From Castanea sativa (Eukaryota; Streptophyta; Magnoliopsida; Fagales; Fagaceae), in contig NC_134015.1 of NCBI RefSeq assembly GCF_040712315.1, positions 23,127,614 to 23,191,613 on the forward strand: a stretch of 64,000 bases of DNA. The letters are read 5' to 3'. Made by a program: the position numbers and the translations under genes. Position 1 is the first letter of the stretch; the number at the start of each line of letters is the position of its first letter. Shown here piece after piece: positions 48,111-59,514 of the stretch. The notes below the pieces were generated by a model, which saw only the letters and a program-made list of their open reading frames with translations, was not told the origin of the DNA and ran no database searches.

Positions 48111-49172
48111 TTTAACTTAGGGTGATGAGTTTGACATGTTTTAAACTTTAACTTTTAGCTTTTATATTTTATATACAACTTTTTAAAATCTAACTTTTTC
48201 AAATTTTTTCAAGAAACAAGTATACTTAGCACATTTTCATAAAAAAATTTCAGCAAAAAACTAGATAAGCTGTTCCCATATGTTAACAAGAAATGCATGA
48301 CATCCACAGTATGCCCACCTTAGTTTAGACCTGCCTTTACATACGCCGTCTTAAAGTCTCCCCTTCAATTGTAGAAGCTGCAAACCTACTAAAATTTCTC
48401 ATTAATATTAGATGCAAAAATTGCCTACTGACTCTCTTATTGAAAGTTAAGTTGGATTTAAATCAGTGGCTACTCCAGAAATTCTTTTTCTCTCGTTAAA
48501 AAACTTAAATTATATCAAATTTAATAAAAAGAAACTTCATATATTGACAAAAAAAAAAAAAACACTCAAATACATAAAGTCTTACAATTTTTACAAGTTT
48601 TCTTATTTTGAAATTATTACACCATAGTCTCATTATCAATACTGCAAGTCACTTCTCTTTCAAAATTTTAGTTAAATAAAATTTTCCTTGGGCTTTTTTT
48701 TTTTTTTTCCTGGGTAAGAGTCTAATATATTGTTAAGGGGACTAACGTTTGGCAACAACTCTCACTAAGCAAATTGACATGACTACATATTTTGAAAATC
48801 TAACCATTAAATTGCATGTTAATTATGTTCTTAAAACACATGTCAAATTTCATGTCAATCGGATATTATTTATTATTTGATCTACAAAATTATTTTTATC
48901 TATAATTTTATTCTACAAAAACTCAAAATTTAAACATTTGATTGATGATATAGCTATTAATTTTTTATCTTCTTGAAATTTTGCAAGTATGGAAGATATA
49001 AGAAATTTTTTTTTAATTTAATGGTGGATCTGTTAAAATTCACATTTAACAAAATAATATTGAGTGGGATTGTAGCCTTTGTCTACAATCAAATTTGTTG
49101 CGAAACTTTGTTCATAGTTTAATTATGTTGGGCTTAAAAAAATTACGCTAAAAAATCTTAAATTTTTTAAAT
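48111..49172. other. Intergenic, no gene seen
   Basis: AT-rich sequence with poly-A and poly-T tracts. It ends in TTTAT (49173-49177), the target site of the next element. Confidence 0.5.
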
Positions 49173-49177
49173 TTTAT

Positions 49178-49849
49178 TGTGTGTTCCAAAATAGGGCTAC
49201 TGGGCCTCAGAGGAGTTTGGGCTCACAATCTATTTGTATAATGGGCTTTTGGATTTCCTACCACGGGTGGCGCTATGCTCGGCAAGCCCATTTCCTGAGT
49301 CTCCCCTTTTTTCTCACTCACACTCCCCTTTCCATGTTGGGGGATGATTGGTGTTACTTTCTCTAGTCTCTCCACCCTGGAATTGCCAATCCCTTCAACT
49401 GAATCTTCTCTGCCTATTTATAGCCAAACTTAGTGGAACGGTCATGATTATTCTCCTGGTGGGTGGAAGGAGGGGTCTAATACTATTACCCATAAGTGGT
49501 GGTTTAGTTGGGAGTGGGAGAAAATGAGAGTGGCATTGGAACTGGCTCCACCACTGAGTTTGATGCTCGATAGGGGCGTTCCCTAGGCAATGGAAGGGAG
49601 GTCCAATGTCGTTTCATCTAAGTGGATGTTTGGTGGCGGGAAGGAGAAAATGATAGTGGTGTTGGGACCAACCCCGCATGTAAGTTCTGTGCTCGGCAGG
49701 AGCACGTCCCAGGCTGCTTTGAGCACTCCGAGCCCAAACCTCTTGGACGGCACGTGCGTTACCATGTGTGATCAGAGCGGGGCTCTTGTAAGAGTTAGTC
49801 TTCATGGGCCTTAGGGCGATTGGGCTTGACGAGGGGTGAGGCCCGTACA
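49178..49849 (-). repeat. 3' LTR of Gypsy-2
   Basis: 672 bp; on the plus strand TGTGTGTTCC...CCCGTACA. The adjacent inner sequence on the minus strand, aaaggggggctat, is the polypurine tract (about 49850-49862). Confidence 0.9.
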
Positions 49850-50142
49850 ATAGCCCCCCTTTGATTCATGCTCGGCTTCAGGTGATGAATCAAGGATCCC
49901 GGGCAAGTCGTAGTGATGGCTTCCCGCGGATGTATACTCTCGGCACATGGCCAGGGTGATCGTCTTAGCAGATTCCTCGAAAATGGCGACGTATCAGGTC
50001 GTCACGTTAGTAATTAATGTTTGGTAGTTGGCGAACCGCCCGATGGTTCGTGAACTGTGCCCACGCGTGTGGGGGGTTATCCAAGAAAAGGATTTGGGAG
50101 GGTTTATTTTTCCCGCCCCTGGCCTCATTAAATGCTTCAAGG

Positions 50143-50154
50143 TCCTATAAATAG
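50143..50154 (+). promoter_or_regulatory. TATA box of the Gypsy-2 accessory gene
   Basis: cctataaatagc is a near-perfect plant TATA box about 175 bp before ATG 50329. A likely 5' UTR intron (gtaagt at about 50271 to ctag before 50327) sits between them. The promoter is internal and opposite to the LTR. Confidence 0.6.
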
Positions 50155-50328
50155 CCCATTTTGGACTCCTTTTTTCACTTTTCGCGTTTCTCTTGCTCCC
50201 CACCCCTCCTTTGCCGAGCATTCTTCACCTGCGCAAACACCTCCTCAGTTCTCCACTCCCTAGAGCCCCAAGTAAGTTCTTTTTACTTCTCTTTCCCATT
50301 CGATTCTCTTCCATTTTATACTCTAGGA

Positions 50329-50873
50329 ATGGGGTTTTCTCACCTACTTACCCCTAGGGCTGCCTTGGCTAGTTTTAGAGAGACCTTTGGTGTCCTAGGG
50401 GATGTCGACGTTGCGTATTGCAATGTGGGCGACCTCGAACTTCAGAGGCTGCTGACTCGAATGCAGCGTTCTTCCTGCTGATGTCGATACTCAAGGGTGG
50501 GGTTTGGTTCCCTGTAGACCCTCTCGTAATAGGTACCCTAGGGTTTTACGGCCTGTGCCCCGACCAGTTTCCCCCCAACTTTTATAGGGTTGTTAGCTGT
50601 GTCATCCAGTTAAACCATATGTTCGGGCTGTAGTTGAACCTACACGACATAAATTTCATGTATAAACTGTGCGGCAACTTCGCCCGTGGTTATTACTTGA
50701 AAACTAGAGATACATGAGTTCGGCTTATATCTTGTTTGCCCAACTCTAATAGGAACTCGGCCGGAGAGTTCGTTCGGGTGCGTGGTAACTGGCATGCCAG
50801 TAAGCTCCTTTGCCCGGTCTCACCACGTGAAGTTGGTCGATACCGACAATCCCCATTTGACTTGTTCTTGCAT

Positions 50874-50931
<58 letters not shown>

Positions 50932-52637
50932 CTGACCGGTTTGTTCCCGGACTTGTTGCAGAATCCAGAAGGTTCTTCCCAAACAATCGAGTTATACACG
51001 CGCGAGACCTCAACTTCGTTCTTAGGTCGGAGATCTTCGTGCATAACGACGGGTAACTTAGGGCGTCCCATTTGATCCTCAGTGTCAACCTTGTGTACAA
51101 CACTTGGCAAAACTTCGGCCAGGCACTTTTGGTAGACAGCCCGCTCTTGTCGTACATCGACGTGCGGTACAAGACATTCCTTCCCCCCAGGCTCACCACA
51201 GGCGAGGCTCGAGGAAGTGACCTGCGCTATACCACTGCAGATGACATCGCGCCGGTGAGGGACGATTTTGCCGAGCGAGTGTCCCAGAGTCGACGGAGGC
51301 ACGAAGCGATCGGACGACTAGAGAACGCTGCCCCCATAGCCGAGGAACCAGCTGCCGACCAAGCAGAGAGAATGGTGAAGCATAGGGAGATGAACCTTTC
51401 TTGGTTCATTATAGGCGTCGGTCCTGCAACTCAAACTCAGTCCCCAAAAGGAACGAGTCAGACTCCTCCCGGGGGTGAAAGCAGGAAGAGAAAAAGGGTT
51501 GCCAAGAATAACCCTCCTCTCCTGGGTGACGCTTTGCTGAAGACCCCTCCCCATGCAGCGGGCGGTTCTAGGCTTCCAGATGGGCCGGTGGTCACACCCC
51601 CTGCGGTTCAGGTTGGAACCAACGTGGCATCCTTTTCCCGGTAGGTAGTCGGTTGGCAGCACATCTTCCGGTTAGGTGACGAGTGCTTGCCGAAAACCGC
51701 CAGTGTCCAGCTATAGGACAGGGGTGTAGGGGGAGAGTGGCCCAAAGTTTGGCGCAGGGCCTCATGCTGCCCGAGGATGTCCATTACTATGCGCAGGGCG
51801 ATGATGAGACACTTGCCACGCGACTACAATGGCATTCCATCGCGGTAACGCTCTATTCCCTTTGACTGTGTGCATTGTACTGGGTGGTCTTCTCTTTTCT
51901 TTTTTAATTTCACCATTTGGCTACTATTCTATCTCCAGGCCGCGCAGATGACCAGCATTGTGATCGGGCGGTTGAAAGATGCTGCCGAGGCCCTGGAGGG
52001 GGAAAAGGAGCTAAAGGCTGTTGTTGAGGCCACGGCCAAGGAGAAAGGGGAGGCTGCCGCGGCGTCAGAGAGGAAGGCGGTAGATGCTGAGAACGCCCGG
52101 CAGGCCGCCGAGGGAAAGCTAACCTTCCTAGAGGAGAAGCTAGGGGAGACCGAGCTCAAGTTAGCGATGGTGGACAGCTTGAGTCTAGCCCAAGCTAATG
52201 AAATCGCTAGCCTGAAGGAGTCCCTCGAAGCCTGCGAGGAGAAATGGTACAATGTTGGCTTCTCGGATGCTGAAAACTCCGCGGAGTCGATCATTCACCA
52301 AGCTCGGCACCATGGCTTCGGGGAGGGATGGTTAGTTGCCCTTCAGGCGATAGGGGTGGCCGCGAACTCTTCGTTGTGGAACTTCGAGCAGATCCCTTAC
52401 CCGGCCCCTCCTCCCCCTGCCGTTCAGAGTCGGGCCAAGGCTTCAAACGAGGAGGAGACTCCGAGTATGATCGACCTCGTGCGGGATATTGATGCTCATA
52501 TGGAGGCAGCTGACTCGGAGGTTACAAGCAACATCCGCGCTAAGGCCGAAATTGCACTAGAACAGGTCCCACCGACAGCTGTGAGCGGAACTGAGCAGCT
52601 TATTCCTCCGCCCACACCAGTCGACCCTGCCGTTTGA
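50329..52637 (+). pseudogene. Accessory gene of Gypsy-2, antisense to gag
   Basis: ATG 50329 starts MGFSHLLTPRAALASFRETF. A frameshift near 50440 leads to GGVWFPVDPLVIGTLGFYG. TAG at 50631-50633 and TGA near 50716 interrupt it. An AT microsatellite (50878-50930) lies where an intron should be. The second part (from about 50936) has a TAA at 51054-51056 and a basic KRKRVAK. A short exon ends at 51844 (gtaacg). The last exon, 51939-52637, is open and encodes a long Ala/Glu/Lys coiled coil (about residues 5-110), then an acidic, Pro-rich tail. The plan is the same as for the antisense gene in Gypsy-1. The function is unknown; DNA or RNA binding is a guess. Confidence 0.75.
50878..50930. repeat. 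(AT)n microsatellite in the accessory gene
   Basis: About 26 AT units at the expected intron; no GT donor remains visible there. Confidence 0.95.
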
Positions 52638-53040
52638 TAATCCAGCCTTTCTTTGTCTCTTCTTCTTTTTTCTTTTTTTTTTTTTTTTTTGCTTTATTAC
52701 TGTTATTATTTTTTCTTTGACGTTTGAAGAGCTCAAATCGCCGGGCTGTGGCGATGGAACAATTTCCCTGTTTTCCAGACAATTATAATTAATGTCTTTT
52801 AAATATTGTTGTTTCAATTTATGCCGTTTAAATGCCGCTTGTGCTTCTCTATTGCTTGCTTGATAACCACTGAACCTGTACGCAATTATTCTTTTAATGT
52901 TAATGTTGTAGGTAAGTGCCATCATACCTTACTTTCTTGCTTTTGGGGGCTGGGAGTAGCCCCTTTAAATTCATGCCGTAGGGGCTTATGTCACTGGACT
53001 CCCGGCGTAAGTGAATGGGTCCTTGTGCCTACGTGAGACT
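52638..53040. other. Gypsy-2 non-coding spacer
   Basis: Lies between the accessory gene stop and the tandem array. It has a T-rich tract after 52670 and no supported ORF. Confidence 0.6.
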
Positions 53041-55110
53041 AGCGTAAGGTTTTCATCTGCTCCGTGATAGGAATCGGACCGAGGGTAGGTTTTTGTCCTT
53101 AGATAAAAATAGCATGAGGTATTCACCTGCTCGGTGATAGGTCTTGAACCGAGGGCTGCTTTCTGTCCTTAGATAAAAATAGTGTAAGGTTTTCACCTGC
53201 TCGGTGATAGGGTTCGAACCGAGGGCAGGTTTCTGTCCTTAGATAAAAATAGCGTAAGGTTTTCACCTGCTCGGTGATAGAGCTCGAACTAAGGGCTGGT
53301 TTGTGTCCTTAGATAAAAATAGTGTAAGGTTTTCACCTGCTCAGTGATAGGGCTTGAACCGAGGGCAGGTTTTTGTCCTTAGATAAACATAGTGTAAGGT
53401 TTTCACTTGCTCAGTGATAGGGCTCGAACCGAGGGCAGGTTTCTGTCCTTAGATAAAAATAGCGTAAGGTTTTCACCCGCTCGGTGATAGGGCTCGAACC
53501 GAGGGCAAGTTTCTGTCCTTAGATAAAAATAGTGTAAGGTTTTCACCTGCTCGGTGATAGGGCTTGAACTGAGGGCAGGTTTCTGTCCTTAGATAAACAT
53601 AGTGTAAGGTTTTCACCTGCTCGGTGATAGGGCTCGAACCGAGGGCAAGTTTCTGTCCTTAGATAAAAATAGCGTAAGGTTTTCACCTGCTCGGTGACAG
53701 GGCTTGAACCAAGGGCAGGTTTCTGTCCTTAGATAAACATAGTGTAAGGTTTTCACCTGCTCGGTGATAGGGCTCGAACCGAGGGCTGGTTTGTGTCCTT
53801 AGATAAAAATAGTGTAAGGTTTTCACCTGCTCGGTTATAGGGCTTGAACCAAGGGCAGGTTTTTGTCCTTAGATAAACATAGTGTAAGGTTTTCACTTGC
53901 TCAGTGATAAGGCTCGAACCGAGAGCAGGTTTCTGTCCTTAGATAAAAATAGCGTAAGGTTTTCACCCACTCGATGATAGGGCTCGAACCGAGGGCAAGT
54001 TTCTGTCCTTAGATAAAAATAGTGTAAGGTTTTCACCTGCTCAGTGATAGGGCTTGAACCGAGGGCAGGTTTTTGTCCTTAGATAAACATAGTGTAAGGT
54101 TTTCACTTGCTCAGTGATAGGGCTCGAACCGAGGGCAGGTTTCTGTCCTTAGATAAAAATAGCGTAAGGTTTTCACCCGCTCGGTGATAGGGCTCGAACC
54201 GAGGGCAAGTTTCTGTCCTTAGATAAAAATAGTGTAAGGTTTTCACCTGCTCGGTGATAGGGCTTGAACTGAGGGCAGGTTTCTGTCCTTAGATAAACAT
54301 AGTGTAAGGTTTTCACCTGCTCGGTGATAGGGCTCGAACCGAGGGCAAGTTTCTGTCCTTAGATAAAAATAGCGTAAGGTTTTCACCTGCTCGATGACAG
54401 GGCTTGAACCGTGGGTAGGTCTCTGTCCTTAGATAAACATAGTGTAAGGTTTTCACCTGCTCGATGATAGGGCTCGAACCGAGGGCTGGTTTGTGTCCTT
54501 AGATAAAAATAGTGTAAGGTTTTCACCTGCTCGGTTATAGGGCTTGAACCAAGGGCAGGTTTTTGTCCTTAGATAAACATAGTGTAAGGTTTTCACTTGC
54601 TCAGTGATAAGGCTCGAACCGAGAGCAGGTTTCTGTCCTTAGATAAAAATAGCGTAAGGTTTTCACCCACTCGATGATAGGGCTCGAACCGAGGGCAAGT
54701 TTCTGTCCTTAGATAAAAATAGTGTAAGGTTTTCACCTGCTCGGTGATAGGGCTTGAACTGAGGGCAGGTTTCTGTCCTTAGATAAACATAGTGTAAGGT
54801 TTTCACCTGCTCGGTGATAGGGCTCGAACCGAGAGCAGGTTTCTGTCCTTAGATAAAAATAGCGTAAGGTTTTCACCTGCTTGGTGACAAGGCTTGAACC
54901 GAGGGCAGGTTTCTGTCCTTAGATAAACATAGTGTAAGGTTTTTACCTGCTCGGTGATAGGGCTTGAACTGAGGGCAGGTTTATGTCCTTAAATAAAAAT
55001 AGCGTAAGGTTTTCACCTGCTCGGTGATAGGGCTTGAACCGAGGGCATGTTTTTGTCCTTAGATAAACATAGTGCAAGGTTTTCACTTGCTCGGTGATAG
55101 GTGAAAACTC
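53041..55110. repeat. 70-bp minisatellite, about 29 units, with 700-bp higher order
   Basis: The landmark ttcacctgctcggtgatag recurs every 70 bp from 53051 to 55081 (2030 = 29 x 70) with no net length change. Base variants repeat at 700 bp: tcggttatag at 53831 and 54531, cccactcgatgatag at 53968 and 54668, tcagtgatagggcttg at 53341 and 54041. The units contain gtgatagggctcgaaccgagg, a small palindrome (ctcgaaccgag). The array stands where pol should be. Confidence 0.96.
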
Positions 55111-55190
55111 CTTTCACTTCCCGGTAAGATCTTTACGCTTATCAAATCCTCGACAGTGTTGGTCCCCTCCCCCTAGGGATGCCGTAATTG

Positions 55191-55690
55191 CTATAGGGGT
55201 GCCCTCTCGGCTAACTCCTTCTGTTCTGTTTGTTTGATTGCCGCGGCTACCAAACACTGTCTAGCTGCTTGCTGATCACCCCTTATCACTGTAATCCCCT
55301 CATCAGTTCGGAACTTGACTTTTACGTGCAAGGTGGACGGCACAACCCCCATGTCATGTATCCATGGCCTTCCGAATATTGCCGTGTACAGTGAGAAAGA
55401 AGCGACCACTATTAATGTCACCATTACCTCCTTACTTCCCATGATAACTAGGAGCGACATCTGCCCTTCTAGAATCACCATATGCCCGTCGAATCCCATT
55501 AAAGGTGTATCATACTTGGACAAGTCCCCCTTTTTCAAGCCGAGCCCCCTGTATAGGTCCGGGTACATTACATCTGCACCACTCCATTGATCTATCATTA
55601 TTCTCTTCACTATAAATCCCCTTATTCGGGCCGTGACTATTAAAGTATCGTGGTGGGGCTGAGTAGTACTTTCCTAGTCGTCGTCGTCGA
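55191..55690 (-). pseudogene. Gypsy-2 protease remnant
   Basis: The minus-strand ORF 55610-55191 has IMIDQWSGADVMYPDL, the position of the aspartic protease D-S/T-G site, and then FGRPWIHDMGVVPSTLH. The catalytic motif reads D-Q-W-S-G, which is abnormal but common in degenerate relatives (a D-x-G-S-G form). Stops between gag and this part (near 55740 and 55675) separate it from gag. It ends in a stop with no RT after it. Confidence 0.75.
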
Positions 55691-55886
55691 ACACGATGGG
55701 TTGTCTACTATACCTTGGCTTCTTAACCGGGGGTTATTCGCTCGCGCTTCCTTTCGATGACACCACGGTCAACACCCCTTTTACTGTGGGTGCTTTAATT
55801 ACCGTCGGTGCGGCATGGATGACCTCTATCACTCCCAAAGGGGGTGGGAGAGGGTTTCGACGCAGCCGATCAGCCTGTCCGGTCTC

Positions 55887-57263
55887 CTAATTCCCTGTCT
55901 CCACTAGAAACTCTTTCAAATGCCCCGCCTTCACCAACTGTTCCCGGTGATCTTTCAACACCCTACACTGCTCGGTGGTGTGCCCTTTATCCCTGCGATA
56001 AGAGCAATACAAATTCTGGTTTCTCCTTGACGGGTCGCTCGCCATCCTGTTCGGTCGTTTAAAATACAGCTCATTTTTTATCCTATCAATAATGCGGTGT
56101 ACGGGCCCCTTAAACGTCGTGTTGACTCCCCCAATTGCCGGGCCGGGCTCTTGAATTCTCAAATCCTTCCTGTGTCTGGGGTTGAAGCCGTTGTTCCGAG
56201 GATAACTGATTGTCAGCTCCTTCCCTTTGGACTGCAACTGATCATCTTCTAAGCGCTTGTACTCTTCGATACACCTCATCAACTACCTCATATCTTTGGG
56301 AGGCTTTAAGGTCAACGATTCTCTCAGCCCGGATTCTTCGAGTAGGCCCATCCGAAAGGTGCTCGCTGCGATCTTTTCATTACCCCTACCAATCTCGTTG
56401 TACAACTCCCAGTACCGACTGGCGTAGTTGCGAAGGGTCTCTCCAGCCCCCATCTTCATTGATAGCAATGCATCCGCGGGCTGCGGCACCCGACTGCAAG
56501 TCATGAACCGCACTCCGAACTCCTGGATCAGTTCCAAAAAACTATGGATCGAGCCCTTTTTCAACCCGTTGAACCACCTCAAAGCAGTGGGCCCAAGGCT
56601 TGATGGGAAAACCTTACACATCAATGCGTTGTTATGGGAGTGTAAGGACATCATCTGAATATAGTGACTTACATGTTCCACCGGGTCTGTCTTCCCAGTG
56701 TAGGAATTGAACGGTGGGCGTGCGAACCGGCTCGGCATAGGCGCGCTCTCGATATCTCTAGAGAACGGAGATCGGGCAGCTTGACGCAATGCTCGGCTCA
56801 TGGTATCCATGGCCGCGTTACGTGGTCGCTCCGCGTCGGGGGAAGTCGATTCACGGTCCGCATACTCTCGTGAGCGGTCGCGGTGCCTACGAGACTCGAA
56901 TTGATGAGATCCTGCCTCATGGCGATTACCCACACTTACTGACCTTTCCCTTCGTTCTCCCTGGTCCTTTCTCCTGCGTCGGCCCCATGCTTGCAACTCC
57001 AAATCCCTGACAGCCTTGCGCAGGCGCTCGAGCTCTTGGTCCTTCCGTTCAAGCTCCTGGTCTCTTCTGTCAAGGCGGCTGCGGCCCGAGGCGTCAGACA
57101 TTGTTCGGAAGGTTTGGTATGACCCTTCTCCGGGCCCAGACAGTTCTACCTTCTCCTGCCTTCTGTCCTTCTGCCTTTTTTGCCTCCTTTCTCGCCCAGT
57201 AAACCCCCGCGACGACCCTCCAGTGCCGCTCTCTGCATGGCTTTTCTGTCCGCTTCCAGACAT
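55887..57263 (-). pseudogene. Gypsy-2 gag, one internal stop
   Basis: ATG 57263 opens a Gly/Arg/Lys-rich N-terminus. Then comes a coiled coil of repeated RRDQELERKDQELERLRK (about residues 65-85), an RS-rich basic part, and the retrotransposon gag domain with GPTALRWFNGLKKGSI (about residues 225-245). TAG at 56285-56283 interrupts it, in frame with the continuation LMRCIEEYKRLEDD. A damaged zinc knuckle CSYRRDKGHTTEQC follows, and the frame ends at about 55887. The stop fits CAG-to-TAG. Confidence 0.85.
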
Positions 57264-57304
57264 CCTTACGAGCGTGCCAAGATAGCACCACAGCTATGTA
57301 GGAG

Positions 57305-57322
57305 TTTCCCACAGACGGGCCA
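57305..57322 (-). other. Primer binding site of Gypsy-2
   Basis: On the minus strand TGGCCCGTCTGTGGGAAA lies two bases inside the 5' LTR. It closely resembles the Gypsy-1 site (TGGCGCCATCTGTGGG). Confidence 0.65.
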
Positions 57323-57324
57323 AT

Positions 57325-57996
57325 TATGCGTTCCAAAATAGGGCTGCTGGGCCTCAGAGGAGTTTGGGCTCACAATCTATTTGTATAATGGGCTTTTGGA
57401 TTTCCTACTATGGGTGGCGCTATGCTCGGCAGACTCGTTTCCTGAGTCTCCCCTCTTTTCTCACTCACACTCCCCTTTCCACGTTGAGGGATGATTGGTG
57501 TTACTTTCTCTAGTCTCTCCACCCTAGAATTGCCAACCCCTTTAACTAAATCTTCTCTGCCTATTTATAGCCAAACTTAGTGGAACGGTCATAATTATTC
57601 CCCTGGTGGGTGGAAGGAGGGGTCCAATACTATTACCCATAAGTGGGGGTTTAGTTGGGAGTGGGAGAAAATGAGAGTGGCATTGGAACTGGCTCCACCG
57701 CTGGGTTTGATGCTCGATAAGGGCGTTCCCTAGGCAATGGAAGGGAGGTCCAATGCCGTTTTATCTAAGTGGATGTTTGGTGGCGGGAAGGAGAAAATGA
57801 TAGTGGCGTTGGGACCAACCCCGCATGTAAGTTCTGTGCTCGGTAGGGGCACGTCCCAGGCTACTTTGAGCACTCCGAGCTCAAACCTCTTGGACGACAC
57901 GTGCGTTACCATGTGTGATCAGAGCGGGACTCTTGTAAGAGTTAGTCTTCATGGGCCTTAGGGCGATTGGGCTTGACAGGGGGTGAGGCCCGTACA
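57325..57996 (-). repeat. 5' LTR of Gypsy-2
   Basis: 672 bp, aligned end to end with 49178-49849. Its inner end reads TATGCG where the other reads TGTGTG, two transitions. Confidence 0.9.
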
Positions 57997-58206
57997 TTTA
58001 TATATAATAATTTTTTTTTCTGTGATCCTGTGACCAATTTGGCTTCAATGTGTCTGCCCCTGATTCAAATAGAGACTTCTAAATTTTTGTGCTTTTGTAC
58101 GGGTAATGCAAATCTTCCAAAGCAAGATTTGAATAAATAAATAGGTTTCAATTGTTTCACATATTAGTATCCATATGCTTTTATATCATGTGTAAAGTAT
58201 GGACAT

Positions 58207-58668
58207 TGATGAATCAAGAAAATCCAATCGCCTAGAGAAACCATTGGACGATCAACAAGCCATAAAGGCACATCTAATACGTCTTCCGTTACTAAACAGA
58301 CAAATAAATCAAGCATGATTGTTGGACCGATATTAAAAGCACTACAATAAACCACTAGAGGCGTTACTAAAACCATTAAAGTTACCATTGAAGACCTCCA
58401 ACGGCTAGAAAAGCAAGTAACTATATAAATTACATCAGACCCCAAACAAAGGTACACAAAAAAAAAAAGGATAAAATACTTTCAATCCTTATCTTTATCT
58501 CTCTCTCCCTCTAAAACATCTGACTTTGTCATCGAAAGTTCATTGGCTGACACTGTGCCGGTGACCTTTACGAGGGAACACCACTTTTGATCTTGTGTAG
58601 GAATATAGATTCATTTGGTTCATACTTTGTCAGGACGAACCTATCATTTGATGAATTTGGCTTCATCA
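58207..58668 (+). mobile_element. Solo LTR of a Tat-like element
   Basis: 462 bp, starting TGATGAAT and ending GCTTCATCA, flanked by GACAT and TACAT (one difference). The TGATGA/TCATCA ends and a late phrase (gacactgtgccggtgacc...gagggaac) resemble the Gypsy-1 LTR. A TATA box ctatataaa lies at about 58422. The 3' flank of the intact dioxygenase has gtatggacattcttacc near 6878, the uninterrupted form of this site. Confidence 0.68.
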
Positions 58669-58690
58669 TACATTCTTGTTTAATTTAAAC

Positions 58691-58725
<35 letters not shown>

Positions 58726-59514
58726 GTGTGGACATTGTATGTACATAGTGTACCCCCAAAGTGTAAGAACAATAATTTTTCTAAATTAAAAATAAAAGAA
58801 AGAGAGAGAGAAAAAAGATGACCGGTGGGGATGGTAAAAAAGAAAAATCACCACCATACCCATGCCTTTTTTTTGTTTTGTTTTATTTTTATTTTTCTTT
58901 GTATTGTTTTCAAAATAAAAAACGATATCAAATTTTATTTTAGTCGAATCACATTGTAGAATGAGAAGGAAAAATCAGGCAACCTCTTCTAAACATACAG
59001 GGTCCTACTCATTCTCTTTGGTAGATACAACCAAAGGAAGGGCCGGACGATGACAATGATTAGAAGCAAAAGAACAACTAAATTGAAGAAAATAATAAAT
59101 TTAAACTTTAGTCTCATACCTTCTTTAAAAAAAAAAATCTCATGCATTGTTTTTCTTTTTTTGATAGAAATCTCATGCATTGTGAAAATGAACAAAATAA
59201 AAGCCAAGAGAATATTGATTGAAAAAAGCAGTAAATTAATTTATTTTCCATCAGATTTTAAGCTTGCTGGCTGCTGGCTGCTGGTAAATAAAATACTCCC
59301 AAGTCCCAACAAGAAACAACAATTTTTCTGAAACAATACAAATGGGACTAAGACTAGTCGACAGTAGACTTTTAACTTCAATGATCGATAAATTCGTGGT
59401 TCACGGTTTTCCGAGAATCCAAACAACACTCCATTATCATTACCTACTTCAAGTATCTTCAAACCCATAATAGTATTCAAACATACAAAAATTTCAACAA
59501 CATTTGGTCCTCTA
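58669..59514 (+). promoter_or_regulatory. Upstream region of SCPL copy B
   Basis: A (TA)n run lies at 58696-58722. The phrases gcattgtgaaaatgaacaaaataaaagcc (59177 on) and gaaacaatacaaatggga (59329) are shared with copy A (19738 and 20821), so the duplication extends into the promoter. No distinct TATA box was chosen. Confidence 0.5.

Larger units (their letters stand above)
49178..57996 (-). mobile_element. Ty3/Gypsy element without pol (Gypsy-2)
   Basis: 8819 bp, flanked by TTTAT (49173-49177, 57997-58001, the last base read from the following sequence tttat). Both LTRs are 672 bp. Minus-strand order: 5' LTR (57996-57325), primer site, gag, protease remnant, a 70-bp tandem array, then a non-coding part and the antisense accessory gene (plus strand), polypurine tract, 3' LTR. 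No RT, RNase H or integrase is present. By eye the LTRs differ at about thirty bases, mostly transitions, so it is older than Gypsy-1. Confidence 0.9.

Noticed and set aside
53041..55110. CRISPR-like regular array, or a tRNA-like cluster because some units contain gggttcgaacc
   Set aside because: The window is plant nuclear DNA. Units are contiguous tandem repeats without unique spacers. The B-box-like text is perfect in few units and there is no A box or cloverleaf.
55315..57336. Plus-strand ORFs over Gypsy-2 gag and protease
   Set aside because: Opposite-strand shadows of GC-rich gag, whose domain text lies on the minus strand.
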